Of a stretch of 54,528 nt of DNA, positions 16,520 to 25,568 are shown one piece after another (the stretch's first letter is position 1; each line of letters starts with the position of its first letter). The notes beneath the pieces were generated by a model. That model searched no databases. It had not been told where the DNA came from and worked only from the letters and a program-made list of their open reading frames with translations. Source of the DNA: Bacillota bacterium (lineage in GTDB: Bacteria > Bacillota > Clostridia > Acetivibrionales > DSM-1351); NCBI GenBank assembly GCA_023391425.1, contig JAEWAX010000103.1, forward strand, positions 1-54,528, read 5' to 3'. Both the position numbers and the translations under genes were made by a program.

Positions 16520-18163
16520 ATGGCAAAACAAAATTATTCATATTATGAAGTGACAAAATTCAATTCCATAAAGGAAATGCTTGATATAGCGGTAAAAGAG
16601 GCAAGTGATAAAATTGCGTTCAAGTATAAGGATAATAATGGTGGAATTGTTCAGGTAAACTATTCTGACTTTGTACAGCAAGTTACATGGCTTGGGTCTG
16701 CATTAACTGATGCTGGATTTTCTGACAAACACATTGCTTGTATCGGTAGTAACAGTTACAAATGGGTTTTAACCTATCTTACTGTACTTAAAAGTGCAGG
16801 TGTATATGTTCCTGTTGACAAGGAACTTCCTGCAAACGATATATTCCATATTTTAAATGAAAGTGAATGTAATGTTGTGTTCTACACAAAAATGCATGAG
16901 GAGTTGTTTATGAGCAACACCGATAAGCTTCCTAATGTAAAGCTGTACATAGGATTTGATCGCACTTCAGACAGTGGAAATTTTCTGTCCTTTGATAAGT
17001 TCCTAGAGCATGGAAAAAATTGCGACAGTTCTAAATATCAATCACTAACAAGTGATCCTAATGCACTTAAGATGCTTGTATATACATCAGGTACAACAGG
17101 AATTGCAAAGGGTGTAATGTTATCGGAGCGCAACCTTGTATCAAGTGTTTATTATGGATTGCAGGTATCAACTGTTTTTGATTCCTGTCTTTCTGTATTA
17201 CCATATCACCACACATATGAATCTGTAAGTGGTATTTTAGTGTCACTTCACAAACACACTACCATATGTATTAATGACAGCTTAAATGCAGTGTTGAAAA
17301 ATCTTCAGATTTACAAGCCAGCATATATTTACCTTGTTCCTGCTTTTGTAGAGGTATTCTATAAGAAAATATTAAAAAATGTAAAAGATTCAGGAAAAGA
17401 AAAAGTATTTGGTAAATTAATTTCTATAAGCAATGGCTTAAGAAAGATTGGAATTGATTTAAGAAAAAAATTATTTAAATCAGTACACCAAGCCTTTGGT
17501 GGTAACCTGAAGAAAATAGTATGTGGTGGTGCGCCAATTCGTCCAGAGATTGGGAAGTTTTTTGATGACATTGGTATAAGCTTGATAAACGGTTATGGTA
17601 TTACCGAGTGTTCTCCTTTAGTATGTGCGAACCACGATATGTTTAACGATTATCATACAGCGGGTATAAAACTTCCATGCGTTGACTGGAGGATTGATAG
17701 TCCCAATGAAGAGGGTATAGGTGAGATTTGTGTTAATGGTCCTATAGTAATGCTCGGCTATTACAAGCAACCCGAAAAAACTGCTGAGGTGCTAAAAGAT
17801 GGCTGGTTCTATACAGGTGATTACGGTTATATCAATGACAACGAGCAACTTGTCATTACCGGTAGAAAGAAGAATATCATCGTTCTTAACAATGGTAAAA
17901 ATATTTATCCTGAAGAGATAGAGGGTTACATCCAAGGAATCGATTATGTAACGGAGGTAGTTGTAAGTGGGATTAACGATGAAAAAGGAGACCAAAGCTC
18001 ACTTATGGCGGAGGTATTCCTTAGCGAAGACAAAACTTCAGCAGAAGTATTAAGAGATATCAAGAACGTATCTCACGATCTCCCAGTTTATAAGCAGATT
18101 TCAAAGGTAGTTATCAGAGATGAGGAGTTTGAAAAGACAACCTCCAAAAAAATTAGAAGATAA
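16520..18163 (+). CDS. AMP-forming acyl-CoA synthetase (long-chain type)
   Basis: A 547-residue adenylate-forming enzyme that would activate a fatty or aromatic acid with ATP and attach it to CoA. Visible motifs: P-loop YTSGTTGIAKGVML, the adenine-binding YGITECSPL, GWFYTGDYGYI, and the hinge/linker GRKKNIIVLNNGKNIYPEEIE. The C-terminal subdomain ends with a lysine-rich TTSKKIRR, the usual place of the catalytic Lys. It lacks a signal peptide. I chose the ATG at 16520 (AAGGG twelve bases ahead, homology begins there) over an in-frame ATG at 16454. Substrate chain length cannot be read from sequence. Confidence 0.9.
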   Translation: MAKQNYSYYEVTKFNSIKEMLDIAVKEASDKIAFKYKDNNGGIVQVNYSDFVQQVTWLGSALTDAGFSDKHIACIGSNSYKWVLTYLTVLKSAGVYVPVDKELPANDIFHILNESECNVVFYTKMHEELFMSNTDKLPNVKLYIGFDRTSDSGNFLSFDKFLEHGKNCDSSKYQSLTSDPNALKMLVYTSGTTGIAKGVMLSERNLVSSVYYGLQVSTVFDSCLSVLPYHHTYESVSGILVSLHKHTTICINDSLNAVLKNLQIYKPAYIYLVPAFVEVFYKKILKNVKDSGKEKVFGKLISISNGLRKIGIDLRKKLFKSVHQAFGGNLKKIVCGGAPIRPEIGKFFDDIGISLINGYGITECSPLVCANHDMFNDYHTAGIKLPCVDWRIDSPNEEGIGEICVNGPIVMLGYYKQPEKTAEVLKDGWFYTGDYGYINDNEQLVITGRKKNIIVLNNGKNIYPEEIEGYIQGIDYVTEVVVSGINDEKGDQSSLMAEVFLSEDKTSAEVLRDIKNVSHDLPVYKQISKVVIRDEEFEKTTSKKIRR

Positions 18164-18196
18164 GTGGGTGTCATGTGATAACCTACTTAATACTAC

Positions 18197-18230
18197 AAAC
18201 AGCCGAAACGCTTTTGTTTCGGCTGTTTTG
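18197..18230. terminator. Terminator between convergent genes
   Basis: AAACAGCCGAAAC, a short loop and GTTTCGGCTGTTT form a perfect 13-bp stem with A- and T-rich flanks, suited to stop transcription from both sides. Confidence 0.85.
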
Positions 18231-18291
18231 ATATAAATCTAGGTTGTGTCAAAGATATATTAATAAATGGGGGGATTATAACTATATCTCA

Positions 18292-19083
18292 TCAAAAACC
18301 GCCCATATGCGATAAGGTGATTGCAGCTAACCTTGAGCCTTCCTTCATAGCTGTTTCAATATTTCCAGTTTCACAGTAGCTTGCGATAAAGCCAGCCTGA
18401 TAGGTATCTCCACAGCCTGTTGTGTCTACAACCTCATCAACTTGTACTGCCGGGCATATATATTCAAGTCCATCCAGATAAGCTACACTTCCATCCTTGC
18501 CAAGGGTTGCAACAAAAACAGTTTTGTACTTCTTTGACCACTCCATAAGCTTAGGAAGTTCCTCTTTCCTGCCACTGATAAAAAACAGCTGGATGGCATC
18601 AAAGAGCTCTTCCCATTCGTTGTTGACTTTTTCATCATGAAAATCAACTGCGAGTATAAAATCAGAATTTCTGCTGATTTCTATAATTTTTTTAAAGTTT
18701 GGGTCATAGCAGGTTGTAGCTATTGCATCCATTGAGTTCATAAAAATCTCATCATCTGGGGATATTCTGTAATCACCATAAACACCATCTGTCCAACTGT
18801 TTTCGGTAAAATATCTATCACCGTCTGTTGCAATATGTATGATATGATTTGCAGATACACCGTCTACCTCATATAAATGCTGATGGTTTATATCGTATTT
18901 GTGCACTGCTTTTTTGATTTCCTCAGCATAACTGTCAGTGCCAATATTGCCCATTAGGTGAACTTCAGTTTTAGGCATCTTTGTACAGTTGGCTGCAAGA
19001 TTAAGTGCATTTCCACCTGCAGCCACTACACCTTTCTCCGGATACACATCCACACAGCAGCAGGTCATAGCGAGTATCTTCAT
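18292..19083 (-). CDS. PfkB-family sugar kinase, FrlD-like
   Basis: A 263-residue ribokinase-family enzyme. The N-terminal CCVDVYPEKGVVAAGGNALN segment, with the GGNALN substrate loop, and the C-terminal DTTGCGDTYQAGF anion-hole motif with its catalytic Asp are characteristic. The VDVYP opening resembles fructoselysine 6-kinase (FrlD), but I cannot fix the substrate. The family phosphorylates sugars or sugar amines with ATP in the cytosol. GGGAGAG ahead of 19083 supports this start over one six codons upstream. It lies downstream of a GH5 glycosidase on the same strand, separated by an AT-rich tandem repeat; a shared sugar pathway is possible. Confidence 0.85.
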   Translation of the reverse strand: MKILAMTCCCVDVYPEKGVVAAGGNALNLAANCTKMPKTEVHLMGNIGTDSYAEEIKKAVHKYDINHQHLYEVDGVSANHIIHIATDGDRYFTENSWTDGVYGDYRISPDDEIFMNSMDAIATTCYDPNFKKIIEISRNSDFILAVDFHDEKVNNEWEELFDAIQLFFISGRKEELPKLMEWSKKYKTVFVATLGKDGSVAYLDGLEYICPAVQVDEVVDTTGCGDTYQAGFIASYCETGNIETAMKEGSRLAAITLSHMGGF

Positions 19084-19120
19084 TAATATCTCTCCCGTCA
19101 CAATATTTTTATTTGTACTT

Positions 19121-19171
19121 ATAATTTTATATATAATAATTTTATATATAATAATTTTGTATATAATAATT
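19121..19171. repeat. 15-bp AT-rich tandem repeat
   Basis: The unit ATAATTTTATATATA occurs three times (the third with one A-to-G change) plus a six-base partial copy. It lies between the GH5 gene and the sugar kinase gene, and each unit looks like a -10 box. Confidence 0.85.
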
Positions 19172-19188
19172 CGAGTTTAATATATTAA

Positions 19189-20223
19189 CTAAAGAAGTTT
19201 AATCAATTCATCAAAAATAGGACTGTAATGCTTATCAGTAATACCAAAGTCTTTTCTTTTGTACGTCCAGATGGCTCTGCCGATGCCATATTTTTCAAAT
19301 ACTTTATGAATATCTCTGTACCAGTTAAGAGTACTTGTAACATCAGCATTCTTAATCACACCATACTCGCCACAATAAAGCGGGACTCCTCTTGTCTCTG
19401 CAATAGAAACTGCTTCTTCAAACATCAATTCAAAATAAAGAGTGTTTAACTCTGTCAAACGTTTATCATCAAATAGCTTTAAGTCAGTTTCTTCTGGCAA
19501 AAACGCCGCAGTAGCTGATTTATATGCTTTCAAATCATATGGATATGATATATGAAAATCACTAGGTATCTTGTCACTCATCCAATGTGCTGCCTGATGA
19601 GTAAATACCATCGGTCCATAAAAATGGAAATTATAGACTATCTTGTTGTCATACGGCATTTCTAGGTATTTCACAGAGGATATGCTGTTGTAGCAGACTC
19701 CACCAATCAAAATAAATGTCTCAGGTGCCACTGACCTTATCGCAGCAATAGTACTCTTGGCGATTTGATTCCATTTATCTGAAACATTATGAGGGACAAC
19801 CTCATTTAAAAGTTCAAAAGCAACACGCTCATGGAATTTTCCATACCGTTTAGAGAGCTCAATCCAAAGTGCTGTAAACCTTTCTTGTAATGGTTCATTT
19901 TCAAAAAAGGCACTTGAATTAATCTGGTCTGAAAAGTCATAACCTGCAGTCTTATGAAGGTCAAGGATAAGGTTTAAACCATATTCGTCACACCATTTAA
20001 TGGCTTTGTTGACGTATGAGAAACCTTCTTCCCTATAATGCCCGTCCTCAGTTTCAAATAGCTCATAATCCATGGGAAGTCTGATATGGTCTGCACCCCA
20101 CGACTTTATAATCTTAATATCATTTTCTAAAATAAAGGAGTTATAATGCTCTTTAGTATGTATGCATTGGGAAAGCCAGCCACCCAAATTTATGCCTTTC
20201 GTATAACCTGTAAAATTTTTCAT
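19189..20223 (-). CDS. Glycoside hydrolase family 5 protein
   Basis: A 344-residue (beta/alpha)8 glycosidase. It opens with GINLGGWLSQC, then HIRLPMDYELFE, LILDLHKTAGYDF, the acid/base Glu in FELLNEVVP and the nucleophile Glu in LYCGEYGV, all hallmarks of GH5. There is no signal peptide, so it should act in the cytosol on imported oligosaccharides or glycosides; the closest pattern I recognise is the exo-beta-1,3-glucanase/beta-glucosidase side of GH5, but the subfamily is uncertain. AGGTG seven bases ahead supports the ATG at 20223. An AraC regulator is divergently encoded 190 bases away, and a sugar kinase follows downstream. Confidence 0.88.
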   Translation of the reverse strand: MKNFTGYTKGINLGGWLSQCIHTKEHYNSFILENDIKIIKSWGADHIRLPMDYELFETEDGHYREEGFSYVNKAIKWCDEYGLNLILDLHKTAGYDFSDQINSSAFFENEPLQERFTALWIELSKRYGKFHERVAFELLNEVVPHNVSDKWNQIAKSTIAAIRSVAPETFILIGGVCYNSISSVKYLEMPYDNKIVYNFHFYGPMVFTHQAAHWMSDKIPSDFHISYPYDLKAYKSATAAFLPEETDLKLFDDKRLTELNTLYFELMFEEAVSIAETRGVPLYCGEYGVIKNADVTSTLNWYRDIHKVFEKYGIGRAIWTYKRKDFGITDKHYSPIFDELIKLL

Positions 20224-20412
20224 AATTAGCACCTAATCTTTCATTTTGATGATTGAATTATAATCAATTTGTTTTTCTTCTTATACCAAAATAATTGCTT
20301 TTATATAATAATAATGATATTGTGTTAGCAATGAATTATCGTATAAAGCTTTTGTAAAAATTTTTTGCTCTTAGAGAATAATTCATACCTTACATAATAA
20401 ATGGTGATAAAA

Positions 20413-21156
20413 ATGGATAATGGCACGTTAAATCATAAGCTGTTTATACAGCGGGAATACAATATGAAACATAAGCCTTATGACCAGGAGCTTGCATTTT
20501 ATGAATCGGTAAAAAATGGTGACATTGAAGCGATTGAGAAGATGATTGTGGTGTTTCAACCTAGTGAAGTGAATGGTTATGGAACTCTATCAGAAGATCC
20601 TACACGAAACCTCAGATATCATTTCATAGTATTAGCGGCAATGATAACGCGTTTTTGCATGGAGGGAGGAATGGAGTATGAAATAGCATACAGCCTGAGT
20701 GACTTGTATATACAAAAAATGGATATGTGCAATACTGTTGAACAGATACAAATGTTACACCAGGAAATGATAATAGACTACACTAAACGAATGAGACAAA
20801 TCAAAAAAGCTCATATTTACTCAAAACATATTGTTCTGTGCATCGATTTTATATATGATCACCTTCACAGCAGAATAACTATAGCTGAGCTTGCTAGAAC
20901 AGCAAATATAAATGAAAACTACCTTTCAAAACTCTTCAAAAAGGAAACAGGAATGAGTGTCAGCGATTATATTCGCATACGTAAGATTGAGGCTGCAGAA
21001 AATATGCTTAAATATACAGAGTATACTTACTCGGATATAGCTGAATATTTAGCTTTTTCCTCACAAAGTCATTTCATAGATGTATTCCGCAAAGCAATAG
21101 GCCTTACTCCAAAGGAATATCGAAATAAGTATTTTAGACGTAAATGGATAGTATAG
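20413..21156 (+). CDS. AraC-family transcriptional regulator
   Basis: A 247-residue regulator. The two helix-turn-helix motifs occupy the last 100 residues (ITIAELARTANINENYLSKL; YSDIAEYLAFSSQSHFIDVF, ending GLTPKEYRNKY). The N-terminal 145 residues are helical and match no ligand domain I know; they resemble the helical front half of YesN-like or YSIRK-associated regulators. An ATG at 20401 is also in frame; 20413 is preferred because GGTGAT lies just before it, but this is uncertain. Divergent orientation from the GH5 gene suggests it controls that gene and the sugar kinase. Confidence 0.87.
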   Translation: MDNGTLNHKLFIQREYNMKHKPYDQELAFYESVKNGDIEAIEKMIVVFQPSEVNGYGTLSEDPTRNLRYHFIVLAAMITRFCMEGGMEYEIAYSLSDLYIQKMDMCNTVEQIQMLHQEMIIDYTKRMRQIKKAHIYSKHIVLCIDFIYDHLHSRITIAELARTANINENYLSKLFKKETGMSVSDYIRIRKIEAAENMLKYTEYTYSDIAEYLAFSSQSHFIDVFRKAIGLTPKEYRNKYFRRKWIV

Positions 21157-21217
21157 GCATATGCTAATTATCACTTGTATTTAGATATTGAGAGGTATAA
21201 AAAATTACACTTAATAT

Positions 21218-21246
21218 TTGAAGATGCAAACTTAAAATGCTATAAT
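21218..21246 (+). promoter_or_regulatory. Sigma-A-like promoter of YczE-type gene
   Basis: TTGAAG and a perfect TATAAT are separated by exactly 17 bases, about 115 bases before the downstream coding start. Confidence 0.65.
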
Positions 21247-21361
21247 TGTCACGCAGAACATGACAGAACAGTAACAGAAATAAACTGCGCCTAGAAAATT
21301 GTTTTTTGCATAAAAGGAAAAAAGTTATGTATGCAACAAACAACAAACTTCGTATATTAAA

Positions 21362-22042
21362 ATGAGGCTACTATTGTTTATGACAAGATCAGAATTAATA
21401 AAGAGATATTTATTCCTTATTATAGGACTAATTTCTAGTTCTTTAGGAATAGCATTAATTACAAAAGCCGGATTAGGAACGTCACCAATTTCTAGCCTTC
21501 CATATGTATTGAGCATCATATTTCCTTTTACATTAGGTGAGTTCACTTTTATTGTAAATATGTTGATGATAGTTGGACAGATTATTATACTCAAAAAGAA
21601 ATTTCACAAGTTGCAATTTTTACAAGTGCCGATGACTATAATTTTTAGCTTTTCTATAGATATATTTATGTCTTTATTTAGTTTACTTAATCCAACTTTT
21701 TATTTTGTAAAAATTTTTAGCTTATTAATAGGCTGTATTTTTATTGGTCTAGGAATTTCTCTTCAGGTACATTCCAATGTATTAATCCTTCCTGGTGAAG
21801 GGATGGTTAGAGCTATTTCCTTTAAGTTAGAAAAGGAATTTGGAACAGTAAAGACATTATTTGATATTTCATTAGTCGTTATTTCAATTTTATTATCGTT
21901 GGCCTTCCTAGGTAAAATTGCAGGCTTAAGAGAAGGAACTCTGATAGCTGCCTTAATTGTAGGATCAATTTCAAGATTCTTTATTAAGAAGTTAGGATTC
22001 TTGCAAGAGGTGTTCAAAGCACAAGCATCAGAAATAAAATAA
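21362..22042 (+). CDS. YczE/YyaS/YitT-family membrane protein
   Basis: A 226-residue integral membrane protein with about five hydrophobic helices (for example YLFLIIGLISSSLGIALI, FTFIVNMLMIVGQIIIL, LIGCIFIGLGISL). The segments KAGLGTSPISSLPY and LILPGEGMVRAISF are the two half-repeat signatures of this family. Function is unknown in most species; members are thought to be transporters. The start is uncertain between 21362 and the ATG at 21380, as neither has a strong ribosome site. Confidence 0.8.
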   Translation: MRLLLFMTRSELIKRYLFLIIGLISSSLGIALITKAGLGTSPISSLPYVLSIIFPFTLGEFTFIVNMLMIVGQIIILKKKFHKLQFLQVPMTIIFSFSIDIFMSLFSLLNPTFYFVKIFSLLIGCIFIGLGISLQVHSNVLILPGEGMVRAISFKLEKEFGTVKTLFDISLVVISILLSLAFLGKIAGLREGTLIAALIVGSISRFFIKKLGFLQEVFKAQASEIK

Positions 22043-22056
22043 TCAGAAGAAGATGT

Positions 22057-22097
22057 AGAAGCAGCTTCTTAGCTCTGTTTACAAGGGCTTCTTTTTT
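22057..22097 (+). terminator. Weak terminator after YczE-type gene
   Basis: AGAAGC and GCTTCT can close a long imperfect hairpin that ends in five T residues. Confidence 0.45.
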
Positions 22098-22251
22098 CTC
22101 GAAGAAATATCTTAAAGGTAGGTTTATATCTAATGAAGAACAGGCTGCTGTAAAGATGAATTTGGGTATAATGTAGATATATGGAAATAATTGTGATAAA
22201 ATCTAAGCTAATAAAGTTCTATGGCGCTATGTCAATTATGGAGGGTATTAA

Positions 22252-22782
22252 ATGATACTATCAGGATTGGAAATAAAAAAACGGCTTGGAAAAGAAATTA
22301 ATATAGAACCTTACAATGAAAAACTACTTAACCCAAACAGTTATAATTTGAGACTGCACAATGAACTATTAATTTATGAAGATAAGATTCTTGACATGAA
22401 GAAGCCTAATAGAACAAATAGTATTATCATTCCAGAAGAAGGTCTGTTGCTTGAGCCTGGAAGATTATATCTAGGAAGGACCTTGGAATATACTCAAACA
22501 GAAGGATTTGTCCCAATGCTTGAAGGGCGGTCTTCAATTGGTAGACTGGGCCTTTATGTGCATGTAACTGCTGGGTTTGGAGATGTTGGTTTCAGTGGTT
22601 ATTGGACTTTGGAAATCCAATGTATTCAACCAATTAGAATTTATGCTGGAGTTGAGATATGCCAAATATATTATCATTCTTTACAAGGTGAATATGAAAA
22701 ATACGGCAGCGGAAAGTATCAGAATAATTCTGGAATTCAGCCCAGCTTACTTTATAAGGATTTTGAAAAGGTTAATGAATGA
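22252..22782 (+). CDS. dcd: dCTP deaminase
   Basis: A 176-residue cytosolic enzyme that deaminates dCTP to dUTP for thymidylate synthesis. The catalytic block GRSSIGRLGLYVHVTAGFGD and the following GFSGYWTLEIQ are the family signature, and the C-terminal KYGSGKYQNNSGIQPS is the nucleotide-closing tail. The length is normal for the trimeric family. GGAGGG about seven bases ahead supports the ATG. It is followed by a HAD phosphatase gene 50 bases downstream. Confidence 0.93.
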   Translation: MILSGLEIKKRLGKEINIEPYNEKLLNPNSYNLRLHNELLIYEDKILDMKKPNRTNSIIIPEEGLLLEPGRLYLGRTLEYTQTEGFVPMLEGRSSIGRLGLYVHVTAGFGDVGFSGYWTLEIQCIQPIRIYAGVEICQIYYHSLQGEYEKYGSGKYQNNSGIQPSLLYKDFEKVNE

Positions 22783-22832
22783 AAAAATATTTATTAGAAC
22801 ATTGACCTATTACAATAAGTGAGGAATATATA

Positions 22833-23471
22833 ATGTCAAAATACAATTGCATTATTTGGGACTGGAATGGAACATTGTTTGATGATTTAGAAGTTTGCAT
22901 AAATGTAATGAATAAAATACTTACAAATCGCAATCTACCTTTATTAAATAGAGAAAGGTATAAAGAAATATTTGGATTTCCTGTAAAGCAGTATTATGAT
23001 CAGCTCGGATTTGACTTTGCAAAAGAGTCATTTGAGAAAATATCAACTGAGTTTATCACAGAATATCAAAAAGAGAGTTTATTTGCTAAATTAAATGAGA
23101 ATTGCGTACCGACATTGGAGTATATACGAGAAGAAGAGGTAAAACAGATAATACTGTCAGCATCACAAATAGAGAATCTGGAAGAGCAGGTAAGTCATTT
23201 TGGCATTATCGATTACTTTGACAGATTACTGGGACTTAATAATTGCCATGCCACAAGCAAAGTAGATATCGGAAAAAGATGGCTTGAGGAATCTGGATTT
23301 GACAAAGGAGAAGTTCTTCTGATTGGTGACACAATGCATGATTATGAAACAGCATGTGAAATAGGCTGCGATTGTTTGTTGCTAGCTAGCGGTCACCAAA
23401 GCAAAGGGAGAGTATCCTGCTTTGGTGTTCCAGTTATTCAATCACTATTGGAAGTGAAGAAGTATTTGTAA
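22833..23471 (+). CDS. HAD-superfamily hydrolase (phosphoglycolate phosphatase-like)
   Basis: A 212-residue phosphatase. HAD motif I is WDWNGTLFDD with the nucleophile and acid Asp, motif II is the Ser in ILSASQ, the Lys of motif III lies in TSKVDIGKRW, and motif IV is GDTMHDYETA. A helical cap lies between motifs I and II, as in the Gph/PpaX group. The substrate is a small phosphate ester that cannot be named. GTGAGGA precedes the ATG. It may be co-transcribed with dCTP deaminase. Confidence 0.88.
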   Translation: MSKYNCIIWDWNGTLFDDLEVCINVMNKILTNRNLPLLNRERYKEIFGFPVKQYYDQLGFDFAKESFEKISTEFITEYQKESLFAKLNENCVPTLEYIREEEVKQIILSASQIENLEEQVSHFGIIDYFDRLLGLNNCHATSKVDIGKRWLEESGFDKGEVLLIGDTMHDYETACEIGCDCLLLASGHQSKGRVSCFGVPVIQSLLEVKKYL

Positions 23472-23554
23472 TACATTCTGCCTTTTTGTGCATGAAAAGA
23501 CGGGAAGGTTTCCTTTATATGAAGTAAGATTGAAGCAGAGAGGGGGTATGGATT

Positions 23555-24438
23555 ATGGAATAGCTTCAACGAATGAATAGAGCATTGGATTACATAGAGG
23601 AAAATATCGCTGATGAAATTAGTTATGATCAAGTTGCCAGATTGGCAATGTGCTCAAGCTACCATTTTTAGAGAATGTTTTCCTATATAACAGATGTTCC
23701 CCTTGCTGAGTACATTAGAAGGAGACGCCTGACTTTTGCAGCACAGGAACTTCAGAATCCTAAAGCAAAAGTCATAGACATAGCGCTCAAGTATGGCTAT
23801 GATTCTCCAGATGCATTCACACGAGCATTCCATAAGCTACATGGCATAACACCATCTGCTGCGCGCGAGCAAGGAGTTGTACTAAAGGCATATCCAAGAA
23901 TCTCGTTCTATCTAACTTTGAGAGGGGATAAGGAAATGGAGTATAAAATAGTTGAATCACAAGGGCTTAAAGTATTTGGAAAGAGTATTAAAACAACACA
24001 GGTAGATGGACAATGTTTTCAGGATGCAAAGGTTTTTTTGGACTCATGTCACGATAGTGGTATCTATGAGAACATTAGAATTACTGCCGGATATGGGCCA
24101 CGTAAACACCCAAATTCAAAGCAAGTGTTTCAAGTACTATATGGATTTAAACCGATGGTATATTCAATTACATGATAGCTGCGGAATATCCAAAGAATGA
24201 TAGTATTCAAGGTGATTTCGAAGTAATTGAAATACCTAAAATAACATATGCTGTTTTTACTGATAGTTGTCCTTTAAGTGAGGCTATTGGTATTAAAGTA
24301 GCAGCTATTTAGAACCGAGTTCATCAATGGATTGAATCAACAGGGTATGAATTTGCTGACCACCCAGCATTAGAAATACCTTCTTACTCAGAAACTGAAA
24401 AAATCTGTGAAGTTTGGGTCCCAATTGTGAAAAAGTAG
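23555..24438 (+). pseudogene. Decayed AraC-GyrI regulator
   Basis: Translating from the ATG at 23555 (AGGGGG ahead) gives a recognisable AraC helix-turn-helix plus GyrI-like protein of about 294 codons, interrupted four times. TAG at 23561 replaces the Trp expected in M-E-W-L-Q-R. TAG at 23669 replaces the Gln expected in YHFQRMF. A one-base loss near 24152-24154 shifts the frame between ...YGFKP and DGIFNYMIAAEYPK. TAG at 24310 replaces the Trp expected in AAIWNRVHQWI. The last segment ends naturally in CEVWVPIVKK. All three nonsense changes are G-to-A or C-to-T transitions. An internal 166-codon stretch stays open but lacks the first helix-turn-helix and a ribosome site, so I consider the gene dead. 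Confidence 0.9.
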
Positions 24439-24593
24439 GTTTTGGACATTGAGAATAGGCCAATAATCTAATAAAAGATAGTGGTTTTATTGACAAATCA
24501 ATGAATAAATGTAAAAATGTATAAAAAGTGAGTTTGTTTAAGAGCAATTGAGCTTGAGCAACAAAGGGGTCAATGACCCTACACGTGGAGAAG

Positions 24594-24637
24594 ATACCCT
24601 GCGGAGTCACATATTTGTGAATCTGTGGGGTTTTTTG
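24594..24637 (+). terminator. Terminator ahead of proC-like gene
   Basis: ACCCTGCGGAGTCACA and TGTGAATCTGTGGGGT pair imperfectly around a short loop and run into TTTTTT. A smaller GGGTCAATGACCC hairpin precedes it at about 24567. Together they look like a leader with an attenuator, or the 3' end of a small RNA; no known riboswitch is recognised. Confidence 0.6.
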
Positions 24638-24735
24638 CATCTGCTTGATTTTCACTATAAAATAGCTTCTAATAAAGTGATTTTGGGATTTTGTAAACAC
24701 TTGCTCTATGTGTGAAGAAAAGGGGTAAATAGAAT

Positions 24736-25557
24736 ATGAATAAGTTAGGATTTATTGGGTTTGGAAGCATGGGGAGTATGCTTGTTAGCGGGTTAATAAA
24801 TACCGGATATGTAAGTCAAGAACAAATTATTGTAACAAGGAAAAATAAGAGTAGACTTGATGAAATAAAGGATATTTGGAAAGATGTAATTACCACAGAT
24901 GATATTATTGAGGTCTTAAAGGAGGCAAAATACATTTTTATATGTGTAAAACCTCTAGAATACATGAACATATTGGAGAATATTAAGTCATGTATTCTTC
25001 CAAGCCAGCACATAATCTCCATTGCGGGTTCAGTCACTTTAGAATATCTTGATGGCATTATTAATTGCAAAATTACAAAAGTAATGCCTACAATAACTTC
25101 TGAAGTTAATGCGGGTATATCACTAATTTGTCATAACAGCAAAGTTACTCCCGAGGATGCAGAAATTATAGAGTCAATGTTTAAAATTATTAGTAAAGTA
25201 AAACAAATAAGTGAAAAGGATTTTGGACTTGCTTCAGAATTCACTAGTTGCGGGCCTGGACTAATTTCAGCTATTTTTGAAGAGTTTGTTGAAGCAGGCT
25301 TAAAACATACAAACAGCTTAAGTAAAGAAGATACTCAAGAAATGGTATTACATACTTTATTGGGAACTGCCAAGCTAATGCTGGAGAGGAATATGAGTTT
25401 TGAGGAAGTCATTTCAAGAGTAGCAACGAAAGGTGGTATAACTGAAGAAGGAGTTAAGGTTTTAGAATCAGGATTACCACCTGTTTTTAGTGAAATGTTT
25501 AATAAGACTATGAACAAACGGAAATTAGTTAGTGAAAAAGTAAGCCATACACTGTAG
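24736..25557 (+). CDS. Pyrroline-5-carboxylate reductase-family protein (ProC/ComER-like)
   Basis: A 273-residue NAD(P)-dependent reductase. The Rossmann loop is GFIGFGSMGS, followed by ICVKPLEY, SIAGSVTLEYLDG and the ProC dimerisation-domain block FTSCGPGLISAIFEEFVEAG and ATKGGITEEGVKVLE. ProC makes proline from pyrroline-5-carboxylate; the ComER group shares the fold but lacks proven activity. The length and sequence pattern lean toward ComER-like clostridial proteins, so I leave the symbol blank. AAAAGGGG lies ahead of the ATG. It converges with the ABC fusion gene, with only 11 bases between stops. Confidence 0.85.
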   Translation: MNKLGFIGFGSMGSMLVSGLINTGYVSQEQIIVTRKNKSRLDEIKDIWKDVITTDDIIEVLKEAKYIFICVKPLEYMNILENIKSCILPSQHIISIAGSVTLEYLDGIINCKITKVMPTITSEVNAGISLICHNSKVTPEDAEIIESMFKIISKVKQISEKDFGLASEFTSCGPGLISAIFEEFVEAGLKHTNSLSKEDTQEMVLHTLLGTAKLMLERNMSFEEVISRVATKGGITEEGVKVLESGLPPVFSEMFNKTMNKRKLVSEKVSHTL

Positions 25558-25568
25558 CAAAGTTGGGT

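Noticed and set aside
19121..19171. CRISPR-like array
   Set aside because: The 15-bp units are contiguous with no spacers and consist only of AT-rich sequence.
23555..24438. Possible TAG recoding (for example pyrrolysine) in the AraC-like gene
   Set aside because: The TAG codons replace conserved Trp and Gln, a frameshift is also present, and TAG serves as an ordinary stop in neighbouring genes (for example 5130-5132 and 9909-9911).
24540..24640. T-box or other riboswitch ahead of the ProC-like gene
   Set aside because: There are two hairpins and a terminator, but no T-box consensus or other riboswitch core is visible.
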